Origin: Hydrogenophaga sp.
GTDB taxonomy: Bacteria; Pseudomonadota; Gammaproteobacteria; Burkholderiales; Burkholderiaceae_C
Direction: 5' to 3'
Assembly: GCA_018335615.1 (NCBI GenBank)
Contig: JAGXRS010000159.1
Coordinates: forward strand, 1-5,959
DNA: 5,959 nt
The position numbers and the translations under genes are program-made. This document shows, piece after piece, positions 1-5,681 of the stretch (positions are counted from its first letter, which is position 1; every line of letters starts with the position of its first letter). Under the pieces are notes generated by a model. It made no database searches, was not told the origin of the DNA, and worked only from the letters and a program-made list of their open reading frames with translations.

Positions 1-354
1 GGCGAGATCGACCTGCACATCAGCGGCTGCATCAACAGCTGCGGCCACCACCACAGCGGCCACATCGGCATCCTGGGCGTCGACAAGGACGGCCAGGAGT
101 GGTACCAGGTCACGCTGGGCGGCTCCGACGGCACGCGCCTGTCGGGTGATGCCGTGCCGGGCAAGGTGATCGGCCCCTCGTTCGCCGCCAACGAAATGGT
201 CGACGTGATCGAAGCGCTGATCGACACCTACCGTGTGCAGCGCCAGCCGGCCGAGACCTTTGTGAACACCGTGAAGCGGGTCGGCATCGAGCCCTTCAAG
301 ACCGCCGCCAACGCCGTGCGCGTGGCCACCGCCCGCACCCCCGTTGCCGCCTGA
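1..354 (+). CDS. cysI: Sulfite reductase hemoprotein subunit (CysI), 3' end
   Basis: This is the last 117 codons of an assimilatory nitrite/sulfite reductase hemoprotein, open at the left edge and ending in TGA at 352-354. The family reduces sulfite to sulfide with six electrons, using a coupled siroheme and [4Fe-4S] cluster in the cytoplasm. The visible diagnostic motif is ISGCINSCGHHH (visible residues 7-18). Its Cys-x3-Cys pair (visible residues 10 and 14) is the second half of the four-cysteine set that binds the cluster and bridges to siroheme. The His-rich HHHSGHIGILG that follows, and the late FVNTVKRVGIEPFK stretch, are typical of the proteobacterial CysI type found next to DUF934. 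The first cysteine pair and the N-terminal repeat lie outside the window. The DUF934 gene starts 19 bases after the stop, so the two are probably co-transcribed. Nitrite reductase is the alternative, but the cysHDN context favours sulfite. Confidence 0.9.
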   Translation, partial: GEIDLHISGCINSCGHHHSGHIGILGVDKDGQEWYQVTLGGSDGTRLSGDAVPGKVIGPSFAANEMVDVIEALIDTYRVQRQPAETFVNTVKRVGIEPFKTAANAVRVATARTPVAA

Positions 355-373
355 ACCCGCCCGAGACCTGCCC

Positions 374-766
374 ATGAACGCCACGATTCAACTCTTTCAG
401 GCCGACCGCTTCAGCGCCGACGAAGCCGGCACGCTGACACTCCCCAACGACGCCGACCCGCGCGAGGCATTGCTCGACGGCATCCACACCGTGCAGCTGC
501 AGTTTCCCCTGTTCTCTGACGGACGCGCCTTCAGCCAGGCCTTCCTGCTGCGCCGCCGCCTCGGTTTCACCGGCGAGATCCGCGCTGTGGGCGATGTGCT
601 GATCGACCAGCTGGTGCAGATGCAGCGCAGCGGCTTCACGCAGGCGGTGCTGCGGGCCGACCAGAACGTCGAACACGGGCAGCAGCTGCTGGCGCAGTAC
701 GACGCTTTCTACCAGGGCGACGCGGTGGAGGTGAAGCCCCATTTCGCCCATCTCGCCGCGGCATAA
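374..766 (+). CDS. DUF934 family protein of the sulfate assimilation operon
   Basis: This 130-residue soluble protein has no signal peptide or membrane segment. It matches the DUF934 family, annotated as a putative oxidoreductase associated with sulfite reductase and found almost always just downstream of cysI in proteobacteria. The recognisable core is FPLFSDGRAFS (residues 44-54), followed by LRRRLGFTGEIRAVGDVLIDQ as two abutting pieces across residues 59-79, then SGF (86-88). No cysteine is present, so it cannot itself carry an Fe-S centre or thiol redox chemistry. The ATG at 374 was chosen; an in-frame TTG at 344 would overlap the cysI stop and adds unconserved residues. The ribosome site upstream is weak, suggesting translational coupling to cysI, 19 bases away. 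cysH follows after 16 bases. The biochemical role is not established; an accessory role for sulfite reductase is inference from context. Confidence 0.85.
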   Translation: MNATIQLFQADRFSADEAGTLTLPNDADPREALLDGIHTVQLQFPLFSDGRAFSQAFLLRRRLGFTGEIRAVGDVLIDQLVQMQRSGFTQAVLRADQNVEHGQQLLAQYDAFYQGDAVEVKPHFAHLAAA

Positions 767-771
767 GTCAC

Positions 772-775
772 AGGA
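772..775 (+). promoter_or_regulatory. Ribosome binding site for cysH
   Basis: AGGA lies seven bases before the ATG at 783 and sets that start. It is the clearest Shine-Dalgarno sequence in the sulfate cluster; the other genes have weak or no visible ones. Confidence 0.6.
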
Positions 776-782
776 CGACACC

Positions 783-1406
783 ATGAACACCCTTGAACTC
801 GCCCAAGTCAACGCGGACATCGGTCGCGACGCGCCCGCGCTGGTGAAGTGGGCCCTGGGCCTGGAGCAGCCGTCCATCGTCACCACCAACTTCCGCCCTT
901 TTGAAGCGGTCATCCTGCACCTGGTCACCCAGGTCAGGCCCGATGTGCCGGTGGTCTGGATGGACAACGGTTACAACACCGAGGCCACCTACCGCTTCGC
1001 CGACGAGGTGACCCGGCAGCTCAAGCTCAACCTGAAGATCTACCTGCCGCTCCGCTCGCGCGCGCACCGCGAGGCGGTGGAAGGGCCGACACCCGCGCTC
1101 GACGATCCGCGCCACGCGGCCTTCACCGAGGAAGTCAAGCTCGAACCCTTCGCGCGCGCCCTGCGCGAGACCGCGCCCCAGGTCTGGTTCACGGCGCTGC
1201 GCGCCACCGACACCGCCGTGCGCGCGCAGATGGACCCGGTGAGCATCAACCCGGGCGGTCTCATCAAAGTGGCCCCGCTGCTGCACTGGACCTCCAAGGA
1301 TCTCTACCACTATTGCGAACTGCACGGCCTGCCCAACAACTTCGACTACGTGGACCCGACCAAGGGCGAAGAGAACCGCGAGTGCGGCCTGCACCTCGCC
1401 CATTGA
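783..1406 (+). CDS. cysH: Short, divergent CysH-type (phospho)adenylyl-sulfate reductase
   Basis: This 207-residue protein is of the PAPS/APS reductase family, which reduces activated sulfate to sulfite with thioredoxin or glutaredoxin thiols. It aligns by eye with E. coli CysH through EAVILHLVTQVRPDVP (41-56), TYRFADEVTRQLKLNLKIY (69-87), KLEPFARAL (119-127) and the C-terminal ECGLH (200-204), whose Cys201 would be the catalytic cysteine. Only one other cysteine exists (Cys178), so the CC...CxxC cluster ligands of bacterial and plant APS reductases are absent. The usual SSSFG loop is TTNFR (34-38), the DTGY motif is DNGY (61-64), and the GLRRE region is ALRAT (138-142). It is about 35 residues shorter than E. 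coli CysH (about 244), with most of the loss between HGL (181-183) and ECGLH. It starts 16 bases after DUF934 and ends 35 bases before cysD. The operon position strongly supports sulfur assimilation; whether it uses APS or PAPS is open. Confidence 0.82.
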   Translation: MNTLELAQVNADIGRDAPALVKWALGLEQPSIVTTNFRPFEAVILHLVTQVRPDVPVVWMDNGYNTEATYRFADEVTRQLKLNLKIYLPLRSRAHREAVEGPTPALDDPRHAAFTEEVKLEPFARALRETAPQVWFTALRATDTAVRAQMDPVSINPGGLIKVAPLLHWTSKDLYHYCELHGLPNNFDYVDPTKGEENRECGLHLAH

Positions 1407-1441
1407 AGACGGCCCACCGAACCGAACGCCCGAACACGATC

Positions 1442-2392
1442 ATGAACGCCCGAATCGACACCGCCGTGCTCAACACCGCCACCCCCAGCCACCACCTGAG
1501 CAACGCCCACCTGGACGCGCTGGAGGAAGAGACCATCTTCATCCTGCGCGAGGTGGCCGCCGCCTTCGAACGCCCCGCCCTGCTGTTCTCGGGCGGCAAG
1601 GACTCGCTGGTCATGCTGCGCTGCGCCGAGAAAGCCTTCGGCGCCGGGCGCATCCCCTACCCCCTGCTGATGATCGACACCGGTCACAACTTCCCCGAGG
1701 TGACCGACTTCCGCGACAGCCGCGCCGCCGAGCTGCAGGCCGAGCTGATCGTGCGCAGCGTCGAAGACTCGATGAAGCGCGGCACCGTGCGCCTGGCGCA
1801 CCCGGGTGAGAGCCGCAACGTGCACCAGTCGGTGACCCTGCTCGAAGCGATCGAAGAGTTCCGTTTCGACGCGCTGATTGGCGGTGCCCGCCGCGACGAG
1901 GAAAAGGCCCGCGCCAAGGAGCGCATCTTTTCGCACCGCGACAGCTTCGGCCAGTGGCAGCCCAAGGCCCAGCGCCCCGAGCTCTGGACGCTGTTCAACA
2001 CGCGCCTGGCTCCCGGTGAACACTTCCGCGTGTTCCCCATCAGCAACTGGACCGAACTGGATGTGTGGCAGTACATCGAGCGCGAGGCCATTGCCCTGCC
2101 CTCGATCTACTACACCCACCAGCGCGAGGTGATCGACCGCCGCGGCCTGCTGGTGCCGGTGACCGAACTGACGCCTCCTAAAGACGGCGAGACGGTGCAG
2201 ATCCGCGACGTGCGCTTCCGCACCGTGGGCGACATCACCTGCACCTGCCCGGTGGAAAGCCTGGCCGCCACGGCCGCCGACATCGTGATCGAGACCCTGG
2301 CCGCCGACGTGAGCGAGCGCGGTGCCACGCGCATGGACGACAAGACCTCGGAAGCCTCGATGGAGAAGAGAAAAAAGGACGGGTATTTCTAG
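1442..2392 (+). CDS. cysD: Sulfate adenylyltransferase subunit 2 (CysD)
   Basis: This 316-residue protein is the catalytic, ATP-alpha-hydrolase subunit of the heterodimeric ATP sulfurylase, which makes APS and pyrophosphate from ATP and sulfate. The PP-loop SGGKDS is at residues 50-55 in LLFSGGKDSLVML. IDTGHNFPE (78-86), GGARRDEEKARAKER (147-161) and FPISNWTELDVWQYI (198-212) follow in the standard order. The conserved tail includes TCTCPVESLAATA (266-278) and ends KKDGYF. Length and motif content are normal for the family. The ATG at 1442 was chosen because family homology starts near LDALEEE (24-30) and the reading frame upstream overlaps cysH with unrelated residues. No clear Shine-Dalgarno sequence precedes it. 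Its partner cysN lies 140 bases downstream, an unusually wide gap for this pair, filled with hairpin repeats. Confidence 0.96.
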   Translation: MNARIDTAVLNTATPSHHLSNAHLDALEEETIFILREVAAAFERPALLFSGGKDSLVMLRCAEKAFGAGRIPYPLLMIDTGHNFPEVTDFRDSRAAELQAELIVRSVEDSMKRGTVRLAHPGESRNVHQSVTLLEAIEEFRFDALIGGARRDEEKARAKERIFSHRDSFGQWQPKAQRPELWTLFNTRLAPGEHFRVFPISNWTELDVWQYIEREAIALPSIYYTHQREVIDRRGLLVPVTELTPPKDGETVQIRDVRFRTVGDITCTCPVESLAATAADIVIETLAADVSERGATRMDDKTSEASMEKRKKDGYF

Positions 2393-2484
2393 CCCACCCC
2401 ATGCCGGCTCACTGCGTGTAGCCGGCTCCGCCCCTCAAGGGGCAACACCTGCGGCCCGGCGAAGCCGGTTCCGCGGTGTTCTGG
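2393..2484. repeat. Hairpin-rich intergenic repeat between cysD and cysN
   Basis: Three inverted repeats are packed head to tail just after the cysD stop. GCCGGCT (2403-2409) pairs perfectly with AGCCGGC (2420-2426). GCCCCT (2430-2435) pairs with AGGGGC (2438-2443). A long stem then runs from 2444 to 2480: AACACC/GGTGTT, GCGG/CCGC and CCGGC/GCCGG close on a GAA loop, with small bulges at 2450, 2455 and 2469-2470. From memory this resembles a dispersed intergenic repeat common in Comamonadaceae genomes; the family label is recognition, not a search. No T-run follows the last stem, so it is not a classical terminator, but the RNA fold could stabilise the cysD end or dampen cysN expression. Confidence 0.72.
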
Positions 2485-2532
2485 GTTTAGACACTTGCTC
2501 CGGCCACCTGTTTGACTTTGTGATTGACCAAT

Positions 2533-3855
2533 ATGACCACCACTTACCCCGTTCGGGCTGAGCCTGTCGAAGCCCCCGCCCAGGACACCCGCCCCGCGCT
2601 GAAGTTCATCACCTGCGGCTCGGTCGATGACGGCAAGAGCACGCTGATCGGTCGCTTGCTGGTGGACAGCAAGGCCGTGCTGCAGGACCACCTGGCCGGC
2701 GTGCAGCGCCAGGGCGAGACCGACCTCGCCTTGCTGACCGACGGCCTGTCGGCCGAGCGCGAACAAGGCATCACCATCGACGTGGCCTACCGCTACTTCA
2801 ACACCGAAACCCGCAAGTTCATCATCGGTGACGCGCCGGGCCATGAGCAGTACACGCGCAACATGGTCACCGCGGCCTCCAGCGCCGACGCCGCCGTGGT
2901 GCTGGTGGACGCCACCAAGCTGGACTGGCGCGACGCCGGCCTGAAGCTGCTGCCGCAGACGCGCCGCCACTCCCTGCTGCTCAAGCTGCTGCGTGTGCCG
3001 TCCGTGGTGTTCGCCGTCAACAAACTCGACGCGGTGGAAGACAGTGCCCTGGCCTTCAGCCACATCAGCGGCGCCCTGGCCGCCTTCGCAACCGATGCCG
3101 GCATTGCCGTGACCGCCACGGTGCCCGTCTCGGCCCTGAAGGGCTGGAACGTGGTCGACGCCGCGGCCGACGCCGTCTGGTGCGGCTACAGCGGCCCGAC
3201 GCTGCTCGACATCCTGGAGCACCTGCCCGTCACCCCGGCCGACACCGCGCTGCCCTTCGCATTCCCTGTGCAATGGGTCGAAAAATTCTCCTCGTCTTCC
3301 GACACCAGCCAGGGCCGTCGCGTGTTCTGGGGCCGTGTGGCCACCGGCCGTGTGCAGCCCGGCCAGCCCGTCAAGGTCATGCCCAGCGGCCAGACCGCCA
3401 CCGTCGCCCAGGTGCTCAACCACGTGCGCCAGCCCCAATCGGTTGCCGCCGGCCACAGCGCCGGCGTCGTGCTCGACCGCGAGGTGGACGTCTCCCGTGG
3501 CGACTGGCTGCTGGCCGTGAACGAACAGGGCCAGGCACTCGAAGCCAGCCGCGAGATCCGCGCCACCGTTGCGTGGATGGACGATGAAACCCTGGTGGCC
3601 GGCCGCGTCTACTGGGCGCTGCACGGGCACCGCTGGGTCAAAGCCAAGGTCAAGCGCATCGTGCACCGACTGGACATCCACACCCTGGCCGAGGAAGATG
3701 CCACCCAATTGGAGCCCAACGCCATCGGCCACATCGAACTGAGCCTGCAGGAGCCGCTGGCCACCGCGCCGTTCGCCCAGTCGCGCGCGCTCGGTTCGCT
3801 GGTGCTGGTCGACACGGCCAGCCACAAGACATCGGGGGCCTTGCTTGTGAACTGA
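2533..3855 (+). CDS. cysN: Sulfate adenylyltransferase subunit 1, GTPase (CysN)
   Basis: This 440-residue GTPase subunit of ATP sulfurylase belongs to the EF-Tu-like translation-factor superfamily; GTP hydrolysis drives APS formation by CysD. All G motifs are visible: G1 GSVDDGKS (29-36), G2 ITID (80-83), G3 DAPGH (100-104), G4 NKLD (163-166) and G5 SAL (200-202). Beta-barrel domains follow from about residue 235 to the C-terminus. The chain ends GALLVN with no second P-loop domain, so this is CysN alone and not the CysNC fusion with APS kinase. The ATG at 2533 is the first good start; a TTG at 2524 would add three residues. No Shine-Dalgarno sequence is evident. Residues 6-14 (PVRAEPVEA) fall before the conserved domain and are encoded by what looks like a dispersed repeat. 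Confidence 0.95.
   Translation: MTTTYPVRAEPVEAPAQDTRPALKFITCGSVDDGKSTLIGRLLVDSKAVLQDHLAGVQRQGETDLALLTDGLSAEREQGITIDVAYRYFNTETRKFIIGDAPGHEQYTRNMVTAASSADAAVVLVDATKLDWRDAGLKLLPQTRRHSLLLKLLRVPSVVFAVNKLDAVEDSALAFSHISGALAAFATDAGIAVTATVPVSALKGWNVVDAAADAVWCGYSGPTLLDILEHLPVTPADTALPFAFPVQWVEKFSSSSDTSQGRRVFWGRVATGRVQPGQPVKVMPSGQTATVAQVLNHVRQPQSVAAGHSAGVVLDREVDVSRGDWLLAVNEQGQALEASREIRATVAWMDDETLVAGRVYWALHGHRWVKAKVKRIVHRLDIHTLAEEDATQLEPNAIGHIELSLQEPLATAPFAQSRALGSLVLVDTASHKTSGALLVN
2551..2575. repeat. Dispersed quasi-palindromic repeat inside the cysN N-terminus
   Basis: The segment GTTCGGGCTGAGCCTGTCGA and the next few bases form an imperfect palindrome: TTCG (2552-2555) with CGAA (2568-2571), and GGCT (2556-2559) with AGCC (2561-2564). 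It matches, from memory, a short element scattered between genes in many proteobacteria, whose translation VRAEPVEA turns up at the ends of annotated proteins. Here it is in frame and read as CysN residues 7-14, ahead of the GTPase domain. Confidence 0.62.
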
Positions 3856-3883
3856 AACCGGCTGTTTCCCCCTTAACTTATGT

Positions 3884-3899
3884 CAAGGCCAGGGCCTTG
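3884..3899. other. Short inverted repeat after cysN
   Basis: CAAGGCC (3884-3890) and GGCCTTG (3893-3899) are perfect inverted copies separated by two bases, giving a six-pair stem with a four-base loop. It sits 28 bases after the cysN stop and could end the cysN transcript, but GC-rich sequence and no T-run follows. A weak terminator or simple spacer structure is as much as can be said. Confidence 0.4.
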
Positions 3900-3918
3900 C
3901 CCCGGCCTTAACCTCCGG

Positions 3919-3941
3919 GAAACCCTAAAATCCGGGGTTTC
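3919..3941 (+). promoter_or_regulatory. Candidate fdxA promoter -10 inside an inverted repeat
   Basis: TAAAAT (3926-3931) differs from the sigma-70 -10 consensus at one base and lies 31 bases before the fdxA ATG. It is flanked by a perfect inverted repeat, GAAACCC (3919-3925) and GGGTTTC (3935-3941). No convincing -35 is found at the usual distance; TTGCCC at 3897 is too far away (23 bases). The inverted repeat could be an operator or could form a hairpin in the leader RNA. Confidence 0.42.
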
Positions 3942-3962
3942 ACCGATTGTCGAATCATCACC

Positions 3963-4292
3963 ATGACCCACGTCGTCACCGAATCCTGCATCCGCTGCAA
4001 ATACACCGATTGCGTCGATGTCTGTCCCGTGGACTGCTTCCGGGAAGGCCCCAACTTCCTCACCATCGACCCCGATGAGTGCATCGACTGTGCCGTCTGC
4101 ATCCCGGAATGCCCGGTGAGCGCGATCTACGCGGAAGAAGACCTGCCCAAGGACCAGCTGCACATGACGAAGCTCAACGCCGACCTGGCCCGTCTGCCGG
4201 GATGGAAGAGCATCACCAAACGCAAAGAGCCGCTGCCGGATGCCGACGAGTGGAAAGACCGTACGGGCAAGCTGCCCGAATTGCTGCGCTGA
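3963..4292 (+). CDS. fdxA: Seven-iron ferredoxin FdxA ([3Fe-4S][4Fe-4S])
   Basis: This 109-residue cytoplasmic electron carrier has the layout of Azotobacter vinelandii ferredoxin I. Cysteines occur at 9, 12, 17, 21, 25, 40, 43, 46 and 50. By that family's pattern, Cys9, Cys17 and Cys50 hold the [3Fe-4S] cluster, and Cys21, Cys40, Cys43 and Cys46 hold the [4Fe-4S] cluster. The core CKYTDCVDVCPVDCF (12-26) and DECIDCAVCIPECP (38-51) are near-identical to that family. The tail from about residue 70 to 109, including DPLPDA-like EPLPDADEW, wraps the fold in known homologues and is full length here. The ATG at 3963 fits the conserved N-terminus (MTHVVTESC). The stop is only five bases before the reductase gene, so the pair is almost certainly co-transcribed. 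Electron donor and acceptors are not shown by sequence. Confidence 0.96.
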   Translation: MTHVVTESCIRCKYTDCVDVCPVDCFREGPNFLTIDPDECIDCAVCIPECPVSAIYAEEDLPKDQLHMTKLNADLARLPGWKSITKRKEPLPDADEWKDRTGKLPELLR

Positions 4293-4297
4293 AAAAA

Positions 4298-5398
4298 ATG
4301 GAACCCAAACTGAACCAAGAAGTGATGGACACCGCTGCTGCCCACGACGGACCGATTGAAACCGATGCCGTCATCGTCGGTGCAGGCCCCGTCGGCCTGT
4401 TCCAGGTGTTCGAACTCGGCCTGCTGGAGATCAAGGCCCACGTGATCGATTCGCTGGCCTACCCCGGCGGCCAGCCTGTGGAGCTGTACCCCGACAAGCC
4501 GATCTACGACATCCCGGCGATTCCGGTGTGCACCGGCCAGGAACTCACCGACGCGCTGCTCAAGCAGATCGAGCCCTTCGGTGCCACTTTCCACCTGGGC
4601 CAGGAAGTCACCACGGTTCAGCAGCAGGACGATGGCCGTTTCTTTGTGGAAACGTCCAAGGGCACCAAATTCCTCACCAAGACGATCTTCATCGCCGCCG
4701 GCGTGGGTGCCTTCCAGCCACGCACGCTGAAGGTGGACGGCCTGGAGGCTTTTGAGGGCTCGCAGCTGTTCTACCGCGTGAAGAACCCGGCCGACTTCGC
4801 CGGCAAGAACCTCGTGATCGTGGGCGGTGGCGACTCGGCGCTGGACTGGGCGCTGAACTTCGTCAACGAAGGCCCGAACAAGGCCGAGAGCGTCATCCTG
4901 ATCCACCGCCGCGACGGCTTCAAGGCCGCGCCCGCCAGCGTGGCCAAGATGCGAGAGCTGTGCGACCAGTACGAAATGCAGTTCATCGTCGGCCAGGTCA
5001 CGGGCTATGACGAAAAAGACGGCAAGATCACCGGCGCCAAGGTCACCGGTGCCGACGGCGTCACCCGCGTGGTGCCGCTGGACGTGCTGCTGGTGTTCTT
5101 CGGCCTGAGCCCCAAGCTCGGCCCGATTGCCGAGTGGGGTCTGCAGATCGAGCGCAAGCAACTGGTGGTGGACACCGAGAAATTCTCCACCAGCATTCCC
5201 GGCATTTTTGCCGTGGGCGACATCAACACCTACCCGGGCAAGAAGAAGCTGATCCTGTCGGGCTTCCATGAGTGCGCCCTCGCCGCCTTCGGCGCGATGC
5301 CCATCATCTTCCCCGAGAAGAAGGTGTTCCTGCAGTACACCACCACCAGCCCCAAGCTGCACAAGGTGCTCGGTGTGGAATCGCCGGTGTTCGACTGA
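4298..5398 (+). CDS. Ferredoxin-NADP+ reductase, thioredoxin-reductase-like
   Basis: This 366-residue FAD/NAD(P)H flavoprotein is of the thioredoxin-reductase-like ferredoxin-NADP reductase family (the Bacillus YumC type). It would move electrons between NADPH and ferredoxin in the cytoplasm. The FAD Rossmann motif GAGPVG is at residues 28-33, YPGGQP at 55-60, and the NADP-binding GGGDSA at 176-181. The second FAD motif AVGDINTYPGKKKLI (305-319) is followed by SGFHECALAA. There is no CxxC redox pair, which separates it from true thioredoxin reductases. It is about 30 residues longer than YumC, with extra N-terminal residues and a C-terminal tail after about residue 340. The ATG at 4298 was chosen; ATG at 4325 (residue 10) is possible and neither has a strong ribosome site. 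It lies five bases behind fdxA, which suggests FdxA is its partner. A hairpin terminator follows the stop. Confidence 0.92.
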   Translation: MEPKLNQEVMDTAAAHDGPIETDAVIVGAGPVGLFQVFELGLLEIKAHVIDSLAYPGGQPVELYPDKPIYDIPAIPVCTGQELTDALLKQIEPFGATFHLGQEVTTVQQQDDGRFFVETSKGTKFLTKTIFIAAGVGAFQPRTLKVDGLEAFEGSQLFYRVKNPADFAGKNLVIVGGGDSALDWALNFVNEGPNKAESVILIHRRDGFKAAPASVAKMRELCDQYEMQFIVGQVTGYDEKDGKITGAKVTGADGVTRVVPLDVLLVFFGLSPKLGPIAEWGLQIERKQLVVDTEKFSTSIPGIFAVGDINTYPGKKKLILSGFHECALAAFGAMPIIFPEKKVFLQYTTTSPKLHKVLGVESPVFD

Positions 5399-5441
5399 CA
5401 ACCCGCCTGCGAACGCGGCCACCCGCGATCCGACCCCTTCT

Positions 5442-5466
5442 GAAGCCCTCCCTTGTGGAGGGCTTC
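5442..5466 (+). terminator. Hairpin terminator after the ferredoxin reductase gene
   Basis: GAAGCCCTCC (5442-5451) and GGAGGGCTTC (5457-5466) are perfect ten-base inverted copies around the five-base loop CTTGT. The stem begins 44 bases after the reductase stop and separates fdxA and the reductase gene from the riboswitch unit. The following bases (GTCATTG) hold only a few T residues, so release may be helped by stem strength or Rho. Confidence 0.78.
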
Positions 5467-5480
5467 GTCATTGCGGGGCT

Positions 5481-5486
5481 TACAAT
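5481..5486 (+). promoter_or_regulatory. Candidate -10 element for the riboswitch transcript
   Basis: TACAAT matches the sigma-70 -10 consensus at five of six bases. It sits between the upstream terminator and the TPP aptamer, about 27 bases before the aptamer, where a start site is needed. No good -35 is seen at 16-18 bases upstream, since that space overlaps the terminator stem. Confidence 0.45.
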
Positions 5487-5510
5487 CCGCTCGCGCTTCA
5501 AGAAGCGCAT

Positions 5511-5600
5511 CCGCTAGGGGTGTTGGGGTCTGCACAGGTCCTGACTGAGAAAGTCCCTTTGAACCTGATTGAGGTAATCCTCGCGCAGGGAAGCAAGCGT
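5511..5600 (+). promoter_or_regulatory. TPP riboswitch (THI element)
   Basis: The conserved thiamine pyrophosphate aptamer is readable by eye. GGGGTG (5517-5522) is followed by CTGAGA (5545-5550), CCCTTTGAACCTGAT (5555-5569) and GCAGGGAAGC (5585-5594). The stems can be drawn: P1 GCT/AGC (5513-5515 with 5592-5594), P2 GGG/CCC (5517-5519 with 5555-5557), a P3 arm 5523-5530 with 5537-5544 using wobble pairs, P4 CCTG/CAGG (5564-5567 with 5586-5589) and P5 GAGG/CCTC (5571-5574 with 5579-5582). In this class TPP binding lowers expression of the downstream gene. The region from 5601 to 5681 has small inverted repeats such as GGCC at 5631-5634 and 5641-5644, but no stem followed by a T-run. Control of translation initiation is therefore more likely than termination. 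Confidence 0.95.
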
Positions 5601-5681
5601 CCAGCCTGGCCCCACACCCTGCCGTGTGCCGGCCTGTTCTGGCCCAGCCGACCTGCCGTCTGACGTCTCCGGACATTCCAC

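Noticed and set aside
344..373. Upstream TTG start for the DUF934 gene
   Set aside because: It overlaps the cysI stop and adds ten residues with no family resemblance; the ATG at 374 fits better.
296..2119. Several - strand open frames opposite the DUF934 gene, cysH and cysD
   Set aside because: All are shadows of strongly supported + strand genes, with low-complexity translations and no independent start signals.
2512..2540. TTGACT at 2512-2517 as a -35 of a cysN promoter
   Set aside because: No -10-like hexamer lies 16-18 bases downstream, and that position would already be inside the coding sequence.
2389..3825. Long open frame on the - strand (478 codons) opposite cysN
   Set aside because: It mirrors cysN, which has every GTPase motif. 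The antisense product is rich in Gly, His and Gln without any recognisable domain, as expected from GC-rich codon shadowing.
4127..5422. Long open frame on the - strand (431 codons) opposite the ferredoxin reductase gene
   Set aside because: It has no domain motifs and is fully covered by a well-supported + strand flavoprotein and part of fdxA.
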